Shown here piece by piece: positions 35,020 through 43,633 of a DNA stretch of 64,000 nucleotides. The notes below the pieces were generated by a model. It did not search any database, was not told the origin of the DNA, and worked only from the letters and a program-made list of their open reading frames with translations. The DNA comes from CAYUPI01 sp964446585 (GTDB lineage: Bacteria; Verrucomicrobiota; Verrucomicrobiia; Limisphaerales; UBA8199). Position numbers and translations under genes: made by a program. The DNA is taken from positions 1-64,000 of the forward strand of contig CAYUPI010000021.1 of NCBI GenBank assembly GCA_964446585.1, read 5' to 3'. The number at the start of each line of letters is the position of its first letter. Position 1 is the stretch's first letter.

Positions 35020-36390
35020 TCATTTTTGCAACCAGGCCGCGAACTCAGGTTTGGTCTCGAGCAGGACTTCCAACACCGCCTGTCGTTCCTGTGGTTTCAA
35101 AGTCGCGTAAGTTGCGGTCTGGTCCTGGCCAGTGAGAATCTGCTCAAGGCGGCCCCACAAATAGGCTTTCATCTCTTTTGGCAAAGCGTCGAACGCAGGT
35201 GAGTAAACCAGGAAGCTGCAAGGGTACCTAAGCAGACGCTTCTGAAGGTCGAGCTGGCGCAGGGACCGGCCTTTGGAATCTCGCGGCCCACGGCGCTCAA
35301 ACTCTGTCGCGAAGCTCGAAGTGCCGGTAACTCGTCCTTTCAGCGACGCCTCGTTTCTACAGAGCATGTATTCCAGAAGCGACTCGCCCGCCAGCTTGAT
35401 GCACTGCTGGGCCCAGTCTGACCGGTTTCCTCCGGCCACTCCTGTTTCCGCACGGATAGCCGACCGCGAGGCCACGAACCTGGCATCTGCAGCCGACGCA
35501 ATCCCTGCGGCAGGTGCCTTCTGGTCCAAAGCGGCTCGCGTCTCATAATTTGCCCACGTCAGAAGGTTTTGCATTCGCACCTGATGTTCCAGAACCAGCA
35601 ACGCCACCAGATCGCTGTGCGGCGAGGGATACGGCGACGTGTCGAACCGATCGCACAAATTGGTGACGTTCGCGCCGGCCGCGAGGTCCAGTTGCTCCGG
35701 ATGGTCTCGGTTAGTGGCGCGAAGGTTTCCCAGGTGGAGAGAGCCAGTGTGTGTGCCCGTCACATACCAGCCGCCCCACCTTTGTTCGAGCGGCGAGTTG
35801 TGCCCATTGACGAACCCATCCACCTTCGCAAGCGGCATTCCGTCGGGCGCGGTATAGACCGACTTGACGAGCAGCCCCGGCACATTTAGCGTCTTGGGCC
35901 CCAGATGACATTGCCGGCAATCTGTGCGCCGGGTGAACTTTGGCGGCGAACTGGAGCTTTGCTCCAGCGTGTAGAATATGGGACCGCGATTCGGATCCAC
36001 GGCCGCCAAATCGATGACGGAAGCGCCAGGCACGAAGCCGACGGAAACGTCATCCGAAAAATAGATGGCCCGCGGAGTCCTGGGACAGGTTTGGTCCCGC
36101 TGTGAACTGGTTTTTGAGAACACTAACGATTGGGACGAAACGGGCACTCCCAATGCTTCCAGCAGGGACGAAAGATAACCGCGGCCGGCTTCGAACTTGA
36201 GTTTTGCAGTTCCGCCGGCCAGCCCCTGTTGCAGCCGGGCCACAGGATCCGCGAAGGTCGCCGCTGGGTCATCGTGAAACAATTGATCCTCGGCTTCTTC
36301 AGCCGCCTCCTGCCCGAACAACGCTCCGGAACAAAGCCAGCCTCCGAGAATCAGGAAAATTGCCAGTCTCATTCTAATCCTTTGGGCCAC
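35020..36390 (-). CDS. Secreted protein with a cytochrome c-like CRQCH motif
   Basis: This 456-residue protein has a signal peptide (about 1-26, ending 'GALFGQ'). The N-terminal part includes 'ADPVARLQQGLAGG' and 'PRTPRAIYFSDDVSVGFVPG', the middle 'FTRRTDCRQCHLGPKTLNVPG' with one c-type heme-binding motif, and the C-terminal half is helical with 'HSDLVALLVLEHQVRMQNLLTWANYE'. I recall similar uncharacterised proteins in Planctomycetes and Verrucomicrobia, but no assigned function. It lies 69 bp upstream of the DUF1592 cytochrome start on the same strand and may be co-transcribed, acting as an electron-transfer partner in the periplasm. Confidence 0.75.
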   Translation of the reverse strand: MAQRIRMRLAIFLILGGWLCSGALFGQEAAEEAEDQLFHDDPAATFADPVARLQQGLAGGTAKLKFEAGRGYLSSLLEALGVPVSSQSLVFSKTSSQRDQTCPRTPRAIYFSDDVSVGFVPGASVIDLAAVDPNRGPIFYTLEQSSSSPPKFTRRTDCRQCHLGPKTLNVPGLLVKSVYTAPDGMPLAKVDGFVNGHNSPLEQRWGGWYVTGTHTGSLHLGNLRATNRDHPEQLDLAAGANVTNLCDRFDTSPYPSPHSDLVALLVLEHQVRMQNLLTWANYETRAALDQKAPAAGIASAADARFVASRSAIRAETGVAGGNRSDWAQQCIKLAGESLLEYMLCRNEASLKGRVTGTSSFATEFERRGPRDSKGRSLRQLDLQKRLLRYPCSFLVYSPAFDALPKEMKAYLWGRLEQILTGQDQTATYATLKPQERQAVLEVLLETKPEFAAWLQK

Positions 36391-36704
36391 ACCCGGCTCG
36401 ACCGGGGAGACTCATAGACGTTGACAGTTCCCGGTGTCACTCCGGGCACGAGATAAGACTGGGTCCCGTTTCCCCTCACCCCAGCCCTCTCCGCAAGGGA
36501 GAGGGAGAATCGCCGCCTGGCCGTCTGTGAACCTAACATCGTTTGAACTGCCGAAGCGCTGGAAAGAATTCCCCCTCTCCCTTGCGGAGAGGGCCGGGGT
36601 GAGGGGGAAGGAAACAGTCGGAGCAGGTATCTCTTCCGCGTCGAGCAAAGGCTCAGCTCCATGACCGAAAGGTTCAAAGGCATAGAGTTGTTCATCATCT
36701 CAAC
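36391..36704. other. Non-coding stretch dominated by a 148 bp palindrome
   Basis: Between the start of the CRQCH protein gene and the stop of the Ig-repeat protein gene. No credible gene; the palindrome at 36468-36615 fills about half of it. Confidence 0.6.
36468..36615. repeat. 148 bp palindrome with CCCTCTCC arms
   Basis: The left arm (36468-36508) reads GTTTCCCCTCACCCCAGCC followed by CTCTCCGCAAGGGAGAGGG; the right arm (36569-36615) is its near-complement. Each arm also contains its own small hairpin (CCCTCTCC, GCAA, GGGAGAGGG). A shortened relative lies at 6243-6267. Confidence 0.85.
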
Positions 36705-39203
36705 TCAAGGCGAGCGGACGCGGTAAAACCGCTGCACGATGTTGTTGGTTTCGGAATCCACAAACTGGAATTGACCGGGGACAGTTTCAGTGGCCAAACC
36801 GAGTACAATCCAATTACTCTGAGGCACCACCAGATTCCCCGCACAGATCACAGTAAATGGCGCTCCGCTGATGTTAGTGAAGTTCAACTGATAGCCGCCA
36901 TTGCTCAGCACGGCTGGTCCAATTAGGTACGGCGGCGTCGGGATAAGGCTCCCAGCGCTTGACGCGAAAATCGTGTCGGAAGCGTAACTCGCCGTAACGG
37001 AGTGGCTGGCGCCACCCAGATTTGTTGCGGTGAAGGTAGAGCGTCCGCTGCCGTTGAGCGGGACTTGGGCGAGGAAGGACGAGCCATCCCAAAACGAAAC
37101 CATCCCCGAAGGTGTTCCGGCACCCGGCAGGCTGGAGGCTACGGTCGCGGTAAACGTGACGGAGTTGCCGAAGTTGGAGGAGACAAGGGAGGTTGTGGAA
37201 GCGCTGGCATGTACCTTTTGGATGAGCGTCGCGGCGGCGGCCTGAAACGAGGAGTCTCCGCTGTAGGTGGCTGAAATGAAATGGTTGCCAAGATATGTGG
37301 AATTGGTTGCCGCGCTCAGTGCGGAGGTGGTTACGGCTGCGACTCCGTTCACCAGCGGTACATTGGCTGCCAGCGTGTTGGTTTCGGCGTTCAGATTGTG
37401 ATAGGTCAGATCCAGGAAAGTGACAGTGCCGGTCGGGGCTGGGCCGAGGGAGTCCAGGTTGGTGACAATCGCAGTGAACGTCACTGGTTGCCCTACAACA
37501 CAGTTGCGAAGGTCCGGAATGGAGGAAGTGATTGATATGCTGACGTTTGTCAGACCGCCCAGCGTGAAGAAAGTTCCGCCATTGAGCGTATAGATGGCCC
37601 CGTCGGGACCAATGACCGTCGGCACGTAGGGATCGTCAAACCCCGCAGTCAATCTGAACGTCTCAACGAGCGAATTGAGCGCCAGGTTCCAGCGGTAAAT
37701 GTGGCCGTCCTCACTCGGCGCGAAGATGCTTTTGGTGGCGGGGTTGACGGCCGCGGTATTGATGCACCATTCACGGACGGCATAGGGAAAGGATACGCTT
37801 TGGTGGTTCGTGTCCGGCGTGCAGCCGATTACCGTCATCACTTCGCGCATTTCCACCAACCCGGGGGCCGACGGATGCGGATCGATCTGAGTGGCGTTCG
37901 GATCGAGTAAGGCGAGGCGATTGATTCCGTCGCCATCGCCGCTATTAGCATAGTTATTATACTTGCTGAAAAGGAGGTAAGGGGAGGCTCCGGTGTAGGA
38001 AGGAACCATGTTCGTCGGCACGATCGCCCCAGTGTAGTCCCAGCCGAATCCGGAGGGAGTCTTTTGGGTTTGAAGATCCGCGCTCAGATGCAGCGTAAAC
38101 CCTCGCGAGCCGTCAGGCGAATTGAAGTTGCCGCGAACTCCAAAGAACACGTCGCCGTCGGGGGCCACCATCGGAGAGGCCGTGGCGTCGTCCGGGACGC
38201 CCGCGTAGTTGCCATTGCGCGGATCCAGCAGCAGCCGGCGGTATTTAGTGGCGAGTGCGGCGCTGTCCAAGCCGAGAAGATACGCATAATAGGCGTTGGC
38301 GCCTTTCACAGCCACGTACAACGTGTTGCCATCGTTGCTCAGCGCCGGCGCACAGTTGTGGGAGTCGCGGTAGATCAGATTGTCGGCCGCCGCCGTACCT
38401 GCCAACACGTAAATTGCGTTGCCGGCGTAATCCATTCGAACGAAACCGCTGTTGGTCGTGTTCAGTGGAGTGGGAGCCGTGCCTTGCGTGCGAAACCCGA
38501 AGAAGACGACGCCGTTTGTGTCGGCGGTAAATGGTGTGTTAATGAAAATGGTGCCATTGAAAGCGGCGGCGTTCGAGCTGTAATTATTTATGTTCGTGTA
38601 GAAACATTCATGTACTGGAGCGCCAGGCGTATCGGAATCGAGATTATCGATGTGATAAACCGTGCCGCCGGCGCCGGCGTAGTAAAGTCGCAAGCCGGAG
38701 GGGCCGGCCGCGAGCCCCGGCTGATACGCCGGTATCCAGCCATTGCCATAAGGGGCGATCATATAGTCGGTAGTGAGCGTGTACTTCAACCGGCCCGTGG
38801 CTCCTTCGAACGCGCTCACCTGAAAAGCAATCTGGACACCGTTGGTCGTTTTTATCGGGACGATTACGGTGTTGGCCGGCGTAATCAAAGGAGCGCCGTA
38901 ATGCGCGTCCACGCCAGAGTTGTCCAGATTAATCGCTGTGGTCCAGCGCGCTCGAGCCAAAGGCTGGGCGGGCGTGCTGTAGAGGGCTGTGTGTTGGGCA
39001 TTGCCGGCGAAAGTGGCGGGCTGCGCGCCGGCGCGCTCAACACCGGCCAGGGCAATCATTGCGCTGGCTACTGACAGGCGGGCGGATTTGGCAAGCCGCA
39101 GACCGAGCTGTGAGGCGGAGCGAAAATGTGGGAACATTTGGTGGAAGATTGCAAACTGTTTGGCCGTAGCGCGTGACCAACGGCCGTTATGATGGACCTG
39201 CAT
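36705..39203 (-). CDS. Secreted beta-propeller protein with Ig-like repeats
   Basis: This frame of 832 residues has an N-terminal signal (about 45-61, or 23-39 if starting at ATG 39137). A PQQ-like propeller region follows (about 60-530; 'GDVFFGVRGNFNSPDG', 'SEDGHIYRWNL'), then two Ig-like repeats (about 545-760; 'GQPVTFTAIVTN', 'NSVTFTATVASSLPGAGTPSG') and a C-terminal domain ending 'NNIVQRFYRVRSP', a tail widespread in Verrucomicrobia secreted proteins. The role is probably a cell-surface or matrix protein. I cannot name an enzymatic function. It is composed as a Thr/Ser/Gly-rich secreted protein. Confidence 0.82.
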   Translation of the reverse strand: MQVHHNGRWSRATAKQFAIFHQMFPHFRSASQLGLRLAKSARLSVASAMIALAGVERAGAQPATFAGNAQHTALYSTPAQPLARARWTTAINLDNSGVDAHYGAPLITPANTVIVPIKTTNGVQIAFQVSAFEGATGRLKYTLTTDYMIAPYGNGWIPAYQPGLAAGPSGLRLYYAGAGGTVYHIDNLDSDTPGAPVHECFYTNINNYSSNAAAFNGTIFINTPFTADTNGVVFFGFRTQGTAPTPLNTTNSGFVRMDYAGNAIYVLAGTAAADNLIYRDSHNCAPALSNDGNTLYVAVKGANAYYAYLLGLDSAALATKYRRLLLDPRNGNYAGVPDDATASPMVAPDGDVFFGVRGNFNSPDGSRGFTLHLSADLQTQKTPSGFGWDYTGAIVPTNMVPSYTGASPYLLFSKYNNYANSGDGDGINRLALLDPNATQIDPHPSAPGLVEMREVMTVIGCTPDTNHQSVSFPYAVREWCINTAAVNPATKSIFAPSEDGHIYRWNLALNSLVETFRLTAGFDDPYVPTVIGPDGAIYTLNGGTFFTLGGLTNVSISITSSIPDLRNCVVGQPVTFTAIVTNLDSLGPAPTGTVTFLDLTYHNLNAETNTLAANVPLVNGVAAVTTSALSAATNSTYLGNHFISATYSGDSSFQAAAATLIQKVHASASTTSLVSSNFGNSVTFTATVASSLPGAGTPSGMVSFWDGSSFLAQVPLNGSGRSTFTATNLGGASHSVTASYASDTIFASSAGSLIPTPPYLIGPAVLSNGGYQLNFTNISGAPFTVICAGNLVVPQSNWIVLGLATETVPGQFQFVDSETNNIVQRFYRVRSP

Positions 39204-39604
39204 TCGATGAGGCTCTTTCTGGCTCGATAATAGACAGAATAAGGCCGAATTTCAAGCCCAAAAGCCGAGGTCCGGAACTGGGGGCTCATCCTGACAGCGC
39301 CACAAATAGGGGCGGGGACAGCTTGTCCCCGGCCTTGCTCAAGAGTCCTCGTATGGTGACGACGCCGACCCTGCTCCATTGCTCTCACGAACTTGCCCTG
39401 AGATGCGCCATTTCGCACTGACTTTGATGTTAGCCCATCCCATCAGAACCAATGCTCAACCCCGCCCTTCGTTCCATGGCCGCTCCACGCTGCAACCCCA
39501 ACGATCACGCTTCACTCGACGCCGCGTGCGCGCTCTGTTTCAATACCTGGCGTGACTGGCCCGGCAAGGTTTTGAGTTGACGTGCGACACGAAAAAGCAA
39601 CCCG
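39204..39604. other. 401 bp non-coding stretch
   Basis: Between the divergent Ig-repeat protein and DUF1801 genes. The only visible structure is a short palindrome at about 39316-39331 (GGGGACAGCTTGTCCCC). No gene or RNA was recognised. Confidence 0.5.
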
Positions 39605-40093
39605 ATGAGCAAAGAGCAGACAGAAGATTTGTTGAAGTTCCTTAAGCCGTTTTCCAACGACATGAAGGAAAGGGCTTTATGGTTGAGAGATTTCATCTGG
39701 GACTTGTACCCGGATTGCAATGAGCTCATTTACGACAATTACAACGCTCTGGCAGTTGGCTGGTCGCCCACGGATCGTGTTGGACACACCTTTTGTTCGA
39801 TCGCGCTTGGGCGAAGCAGCGGGAACGTGCATTTTGGTTTTTACTGGGGCGCGGAGCTTGCGGATCCGAAGGAAATTCTGCTTGGGGAGGGAAATCAGTA
39901 CCGATACATCCTCGTCAAGAACAAGGGCGATTTTCCGAAGGCGTACATGAAGAGACTAATGAGAGAAGCGCACGCAAACTCCCTCGCGAAGGTGAAAGAC
40001 AAAAAGCAAATCATGCATGGCGCGACGATCACAAAATCCATTTCACACGTAAAAAGGCCTGCGTCGCGTGCTCTGAAAAAACTGAGAAAGTAG
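39605..40093 (+). CDS. DUF1801 (YdhG-like) family protein
   Basis: This 162-residue protein belongs to DUF1801, a small alpha/beta family (iron-chaperone-like fold in eukaryotic frataxin surveys). Family-like stretches are 'ERALWLRDFIWDLYPDCNELIYDNYNAL' and the Lys-rich C-terminus. No signal peptide, so cytoplasmic. The function is not established. The next 496 bp contain no gene, and no operon partner is seen. Confidence 0.75.
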   Translation: MSKEQTEDLLKFLKPFSNDMKERALWLRDFIWDLYPDCNELIYDNYNALAVGWSPTDRVGHTFCSIALGRSSGNVHFGFYWGAELADPKEILLGEGNQYRYILVKNKGDFPKAYMKRLMREAHANSLAKVKDKKQIMHGATITKSISHVKRPASRALKKLRK

Positions 40094-40124
40094 ACAACCA
40101 GCGAGTTTTGGTGGCTTCGCTCCA

Positions 40125-40146
40125 ATTGTAGGAGCCGACATCAGGG
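40125..40146. repeat. Half copy of the GTAGGAGCCGACGTCAGG repeat arm
   Basis: ATTGTAGGAGCCGACATCAGGG-type arm, matching the arms of the element at 46245-46338 except at one position. No matching second arm is visible. Confidence 0.6.
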
Positions 40147-40265
40147 CGTGTTGCCCAAATGGCGTGAGGTCTGAAAGGTAGGGCGCGCTCGCCTCAGGCC
40201 GGCGGAGCCGGCACCAAAGCAGCTAAGGCGCGACGTTATTAAGGGGGCTAACCGCGGCCGAACCA

Positions 40266-40363
40266 CGCGAAGCGTTTGGAGTGCGCGGAGCTTGCTCCCG
40301 CTTTGGCGCGGTCCCCGACGGTCGAAAGCGCCGGCAAGCCGGACGCACTCCATACGCCTCGCG
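40266..40363. repeat. 98 bp imperfect palindrome, copy 2
   Basis: The left arm begins CGCGAAGCGTTTGGAGTGCG and continues AGCTTGCTCC; the right arm is the near-complement. Arms and length match the element at 6455-6553. Confidence 0.8.
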
Positions 40364-40589
40364 AAGCACGTGGCAGATCCCTTTATTGGCATCCTCACTT
40401 GCAGATGCCACACTGGAAATCTGTGCGAAAATGACAGATTTTCGGATATATGTATCCAGCGGGCCGACGAATACGGAGGAACCTGAGCAAAATCCTAGGT
40501 TGGGACTGCGTCGCGATGGCCCGGGGACAGCGTCCTACCTTTAGTCGGCTTGAGCGAGACATCCTTGAGGAAGCTCCTGCAATTCTGAC

Positions 40590-41993
40590 TTACGCGAGCA
40601 GCGCGCGGCACGCGGCGCGGAGCTGTTTCAAGTGCGCCGCAGATTTGGCCTCCAGATAGCAGCGGATGAGCAGTTCAGTCCCGCTGGCGCGAAAAGCCAC
40701 CCATTCGTTCTGTGGCAGCAAATACTTGAAGCCGTCCGTCGTGATAAATTTTTCGACCTTGAAAGGCCCGATGGTTGGCAGACCTGAACCGAGGCGCTTG
40801 AGCAGTGCCTCTTTGGCTTCCGGCAGAATCGCGACGTTAATGCGTTGGGTGTGAAACTGGCCGATCTGTCGCTCGAGATCTTTCAAAATTCGGCCCAAGG
40901 ACTTTCGTTCAGCGGCGACCAACTCAGCCATTAGCAGGCACGCCAAAATGCCATCCTTTTCTGGCACATGGCCTTTGACGCTTAGTCCGCCGGATTCCTC
41001 GCCACCGACAATGATCGGTTCGCTTTCCATCAAAGCGCCGATGTATTTGAAGCCGACCGGTGTTTCGCGAACCTCCACACCAAGCAGAGCGGCGACAGCG
41101 TCCACCTGATGGCTGGTCGGGACCGTGCGCACCACGGCGCCCGTCCAGCCACGGTTTTTCTTCAAATGATAAAGCGTCAAAGCCAGGACCTGGTTCGGCG
41201 TCAGCCAGGTGCCGTCCGCGTCCACAATCCCGAACCGATCCGCGTCGCCGTCCAACCCGAGTCCGAGCTGCGCCTTGCCGCGGCGGACGAATCGGCTGAC
41301 CTCAGCCATGCCCTCGGCATTCGGCTCCGGATGATGGCCGCCAAAGAGCGGATCCAATTCGTTGTGAAAGGCGGTGACTTTCGCGTCAGCTCCCTCAAGC
41401 AATTTGTCCAGATATCCGCGTCCCGTGCCGTACATGAATTCGACTGCCACCTTGAGCTTCGCCTTCTTAACGGCTGCGAAATCCACGAGCTTGCGCAATT
41501 GTCTGAAGTAGTCCGGCTGCGGATCGAAGATCTTGCATTGGTAGGTGCCGATAATTTCCCCATCAAACGTCCAATTCTCCGCCAGCCGGCGCGTCACGTT
41601 TTCTTCGATCTCTCTCGTTACTTCCGGGTGCGCGGGTGCGCCATTGGACGTGGAAAACTTCAGTCCCTGATATTCCGCGGGATTGTGACTGGCGGTCATG
41701 TTGATCCCGCCGAGCGCCTTGCGGGCGCGGATCGAATGAGCGATTACTGGTGTCGGCGCGTCGCGCTGGCAGAGCAGGGGAGCCAATCCGTTTCGCGCCA
41801 GCACTTCGGCGGCTGCCAGCGAAAACTCGCGTCCGAGAAATCTCGTGTCGTAACCGACGATCACCTCCTTTGACTTTGGGTATTCGATCCCAGCCAGATA
41901 ATCAGCGATGGCTTGCGTGGCCAGTCGCACATTTTCGAAGGTGAAATCGCGGGCGATGAGCCCGCGCCAGCCGCTGGTGCCAAACTTTATCAT
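40590..41993 (-). CDS. Phosphohexomutase (phosphoglucomutase/phosphomannomutase family)
   Basis: From ATG 41993 this is 467 residues. It belongs to the alpha-D-phosphohexomutases, which move phosphate between C1 and C6 (or C2-type isomers) of a hexose. 'MIKFGTSGWRGLIARDF' is the N-terminal signature, S102 in 'TASHNP' is the phosphoserine, D248-G-D250-A-D252 binds metal, and 'GGEESGG' reads the sugar. The C-terminal phosphate loop 'RASGTELLIRCY' is present, so all four domains are there. A longer start at 42071 overlaps the nuoA stop and lacks a motif reason. Whether the substrate is glucose or mannose phosphate cannot be told. Confidence 0.93.
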   Translation of the reverse strand: MIKFGTSGWRGLIARDFTFENVRLATQAIADYLAGIEYPKSKEVIVGYDTRFLGREFSLAAAEVLARNGLAPLLCQRDAPTPVIAHSIRARKALGGINMTASHNPAEYQGLKFSTSNGAPAHPEVTREIEENVTRRLAENWTFDGEIIGTYQCKIFDPQPDYFRQLRKLVDFAAVKKAKLKVAVEFMYGTGRGYLDKLLEGADAKVTAFHNELDPLFGGHHPEPNAEGMAEVSRFVRRGKAQLGLGLDGDADRFGIVDADGTWLTPNQVLALTLYHLKKNRGWTGAVVRTVPTSHQVDAVAALLGVEVRETPVGFKYIGALMESEPIIVGGEESGGLSVKGHVPEKDGILACLLMAELVAAERKSLGRILKDLERQIGQFHTQRINVAILPEAKEALLKRLGSGLPTIGPFKVEKFITTDGFKYLLPQNEWVAFRASGTELLIRCYLEAKSAAHLKQLRAACRALLA

Positions 41994-42054
41994 ATCGAGA
42001 TGCGCGATGCGCCAAGACCGGGAAACGCCCACAAAAAAATCCGCGCTCCCGGTA

Positions 42055-42441
42055 TTACGACTTCCAGTCAAACGCCCCCTTTTTGAGCGCGTAAACGTAG
42101 CCGACGAGCAGCACCGCCAGGAAGGTGAGCATCGAGCCCAGAATCAGGCCGGGACTTTCCTTGAGCATCGATTTGTAAACCACAGCCCAGGGATAGAGGA
42201 ACACCACCTCGATGTCGAAAAGGATGAACAGCATTGCAACCAGGTAGAACTTTACCGAGAGCCGCGTGCTGCCTTCGCCGATCGGGAGCATGCCGCATTC
42301 GTAGGGAGTGTCTTTGATCGGCGTGCGCTTGCCTTTTTTCCCCAGCAGGACCGACAGGATCAACATGCCAAAAGAAAAGGCCACTGCCAGCAGGCCGAGC
42401 ATGAGCACTGGCAAGTATTCTCTGAGTTGAGAATCGTCCAC
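42055..42441 (-). CDS. nuoA: NADH-quinone oxidoreductase subunit A
   Basis: This 128-residue membrane protein is subunit A of respiratory complex I. It has three predicted transmembrane helices (about 10-34, 67-89, 97-118) and the family motifs 'YECGMLPIG' and 'FILFDIEVVFLYPWAV'. Length and motifs are normal. In most bacteria nuoA heads a long nuo operon; here it stands alone, with a phosphohexomutase gene after it and a DMT transporter gene divergent from it. The rest of complex I must be elsewhere in the genome. Confidence 0.95.
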   Translation of the reverse strand: MDDSQLREYLPVLMLGLLAVAFSFGMLILSVLLGKKGKRTPIKDTPYECGMLPIGEGSTRLSVKFYLVAMLFILFDIEVVFLYPWAVVYKSMLKESPGLILGSMLTFLAVLLVGYVYALKKGAFDWKS

Positions 42442-42493
42442 GGCGCGAATTTAGAAGGAGCGCGAGCACAGGCAAGCGGAATCTGAGTCAAAT

Positions 42494-42528
42494 ATCCGAA
42501 ATCCAACATCCACAATCCAAAATCCAGT
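42494..42528. repeat. Heptamer array, five ATCCNNN units
   Basis: Five consecutive 7-base units: ATCCGAA, ATCCAAC, ATCCACA, ATCCAAA, ATCCAGT. It lies just upstream of the nuoA start and beside a half GTAGCCG repeat (42531-42554). Confidence 0.6.
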
Positions 42529-42530
42529 CA

Positions 42531-42554
42531 CCGCCTACTTACCTCGGCGGCTAC
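42531..42554. repeat. Half copy of the GTAGCCG repeat arm
   Basis: CCGCCTACTTACCTCGGCGGCTAC, a single right arm of the family. No partner arm follows. Confidence 0.65.
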
Positions 42555-42630
42555 ATTGCATCGTCCTGCCAACTCCCTGCTTGCCACCCAGCGGGCAAAT
42601 CTATTTCTTCGGCGCCGCCATCTGAACAAC

Positions 42631-43527
42631 ATGAAACCGGCGCACCTGATTCTGCTCCTGGCAATGAACTTTTTCTGGGGCGCTGTGTTCTCGGCCTACA
42701 AAGCGCTCGGCCCAGCGGTTTCGAGCGGCAGCATTGTGACACTTCGTTTCGGCCTGGCAGCCATCTCGTTGCTGGTCGCTTGGCCCTGGTTGCCCGGAAT
42801 CTCGCCTCGCGGCAACGATCTGGTCCGGTCCTGCTTCATGGGGCTGATGCTATACGTTCTCGGACAACGGTTGCAGGTGTACGGCAATCAATTGGAGACC
42901 GCGGGCAATTCGGCGGTGCTGATGGCGCTGGAGCCACTAGTGACTTCAGTAGTAGCGGCCCTCTTTCTGGGTGAGCATATCGGGCCGCGCCGGCTGCTGG
43001 GATTTGCTTTGGGCATGCTCGGAGTCGGCTTGCTCAATGGCATTTGGCGGGCGGATTTCCAGTGGACGGGACTGACGGCGAGCTTGATCTTCATCTCGTC
43101 GTTCTTGTGCGAAGCGGCCTATACGGTCATGGGCAAACCGATCGTCATGCGGGCCAGTGCAATGAAGATGCTGGCGATTTCGCTGGCGGTGGGCACGGCG
43201 GCAAATCTGGTGATCGATGGCCCGGCGACGCTTCACGTTGCCGCATCGCTGCCCGCCCTCTCCTGGCTCCTGCTGGCTGCTCTCGGAGTTGTTTGCACTT
43301 CCGTCGGCTACACTGTTTGGTTTCTGGTGATTCGTGATTGTCCGATCAGTGTCGCGGCATTGACGATCTTCGCCCAGGCGGTTTTCGGGGTCGCCGTCGC
43401 GGCGCTGTGGCTGGGCGAGAAACTGCACTGGGGACACTTCTTGGGAAGCCTCGCGATTGCCGCCGGCCTGGCCGTTGGTCTGTTGAGTCAGGTTCGTAAG
43501 ACAGAGGTTGAATCGTCGAAGCGGTGA
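42631..43527 (+). CDS. DMT-superfamily (EamA) transporter
   Basis: From ATG 42631 this is 298 residues with ten predicted membrane helices in two EamA repeats ('MNFFWGAVFSAYKALG' opens the first; 'SFLCEAAYTVMGK' opens the second). EamA transporters export amino acids or other small metabolites; the substrate cannot be told. A second EamA gene is at 48954-49841. It stands alone, divergent from nuoA, and is followed by a full GTAGCCG palindrome. The upstream open frame before ATG 42631 has no ribosome site or membrane character. Confidence 0.9.
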   Translation: MKPAHLILLLAMNFFWGAVFSAYKALGPAVSSGSIVTLRFGLAAISLLVAWPWLPGISPRGNDLVRSCFMGLMLYVLGQRLQVYGNQLETAGNSAVLMALEPLVTSVVAALFLGEHIGPRRLLGFALGMLGVGLLNGIWRADFQWTGLTASLIFISSFLCEAAYTVMGKPIVMRASAMKMLAISLAVGTAANLVIDGPATLHVAASLPALSWLLLAALGVVCTSVGYTVWFLVIRDCPISVAALTIFAQAVFGVAVAALWLGEKLHWGHFLGSLAIAAGLAVGLLSQVRKTEVESSKR

Positions 43528-43532
43528 AGCCT

Positions 43533-43605
43533 GTAGCCGCCGACGTGAGTCGGCGGATTTCGTTCAACGGATACTCGACTTCCGCCGACTGACGTCGGCG
43601 GCTAC
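43533..43605. repeat. GTAGCCG palindrome family, full copy
   Basis: The left arm 43533-43557 begins GTAGCCGCCGACGTGAGTCG; the right arm 43581-43605 ends CGTCGGCGGCTAC. It sits between the convergent DMT transporter and TIM-barrel genes, where it could also act as a terminator. Confidence 0.8.
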
Positions 43606-43633
43606 ACAATCCGAAGGTAAGGCTTTTCGCGCT

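Larger units (their letters stand above)
40094..40589. other. 496 bp non-coding stretch with repeats
   Basis: Contains a half copy of the GTAGCCG family (40125-40146) and the second 98 bp palindrome (40266-40363). Open frames here are shadows of the repeats. Confidence 0.6.

Noticed and set aside
38064..39074. Long + strand frame opposite the Ig-repeat protein
   Set aside because: Antisense to a secreted protein with clear repeats; low-complexity Val/Gly/Arg composition typical of a shadow.
39316..39331. GGGGACAGCTTGTCCCC as a regulator binding site
   Set aside because: It is a short symmetric GC-rich palindrome in a long gap with no nearby regulator; nothing else supports a function.
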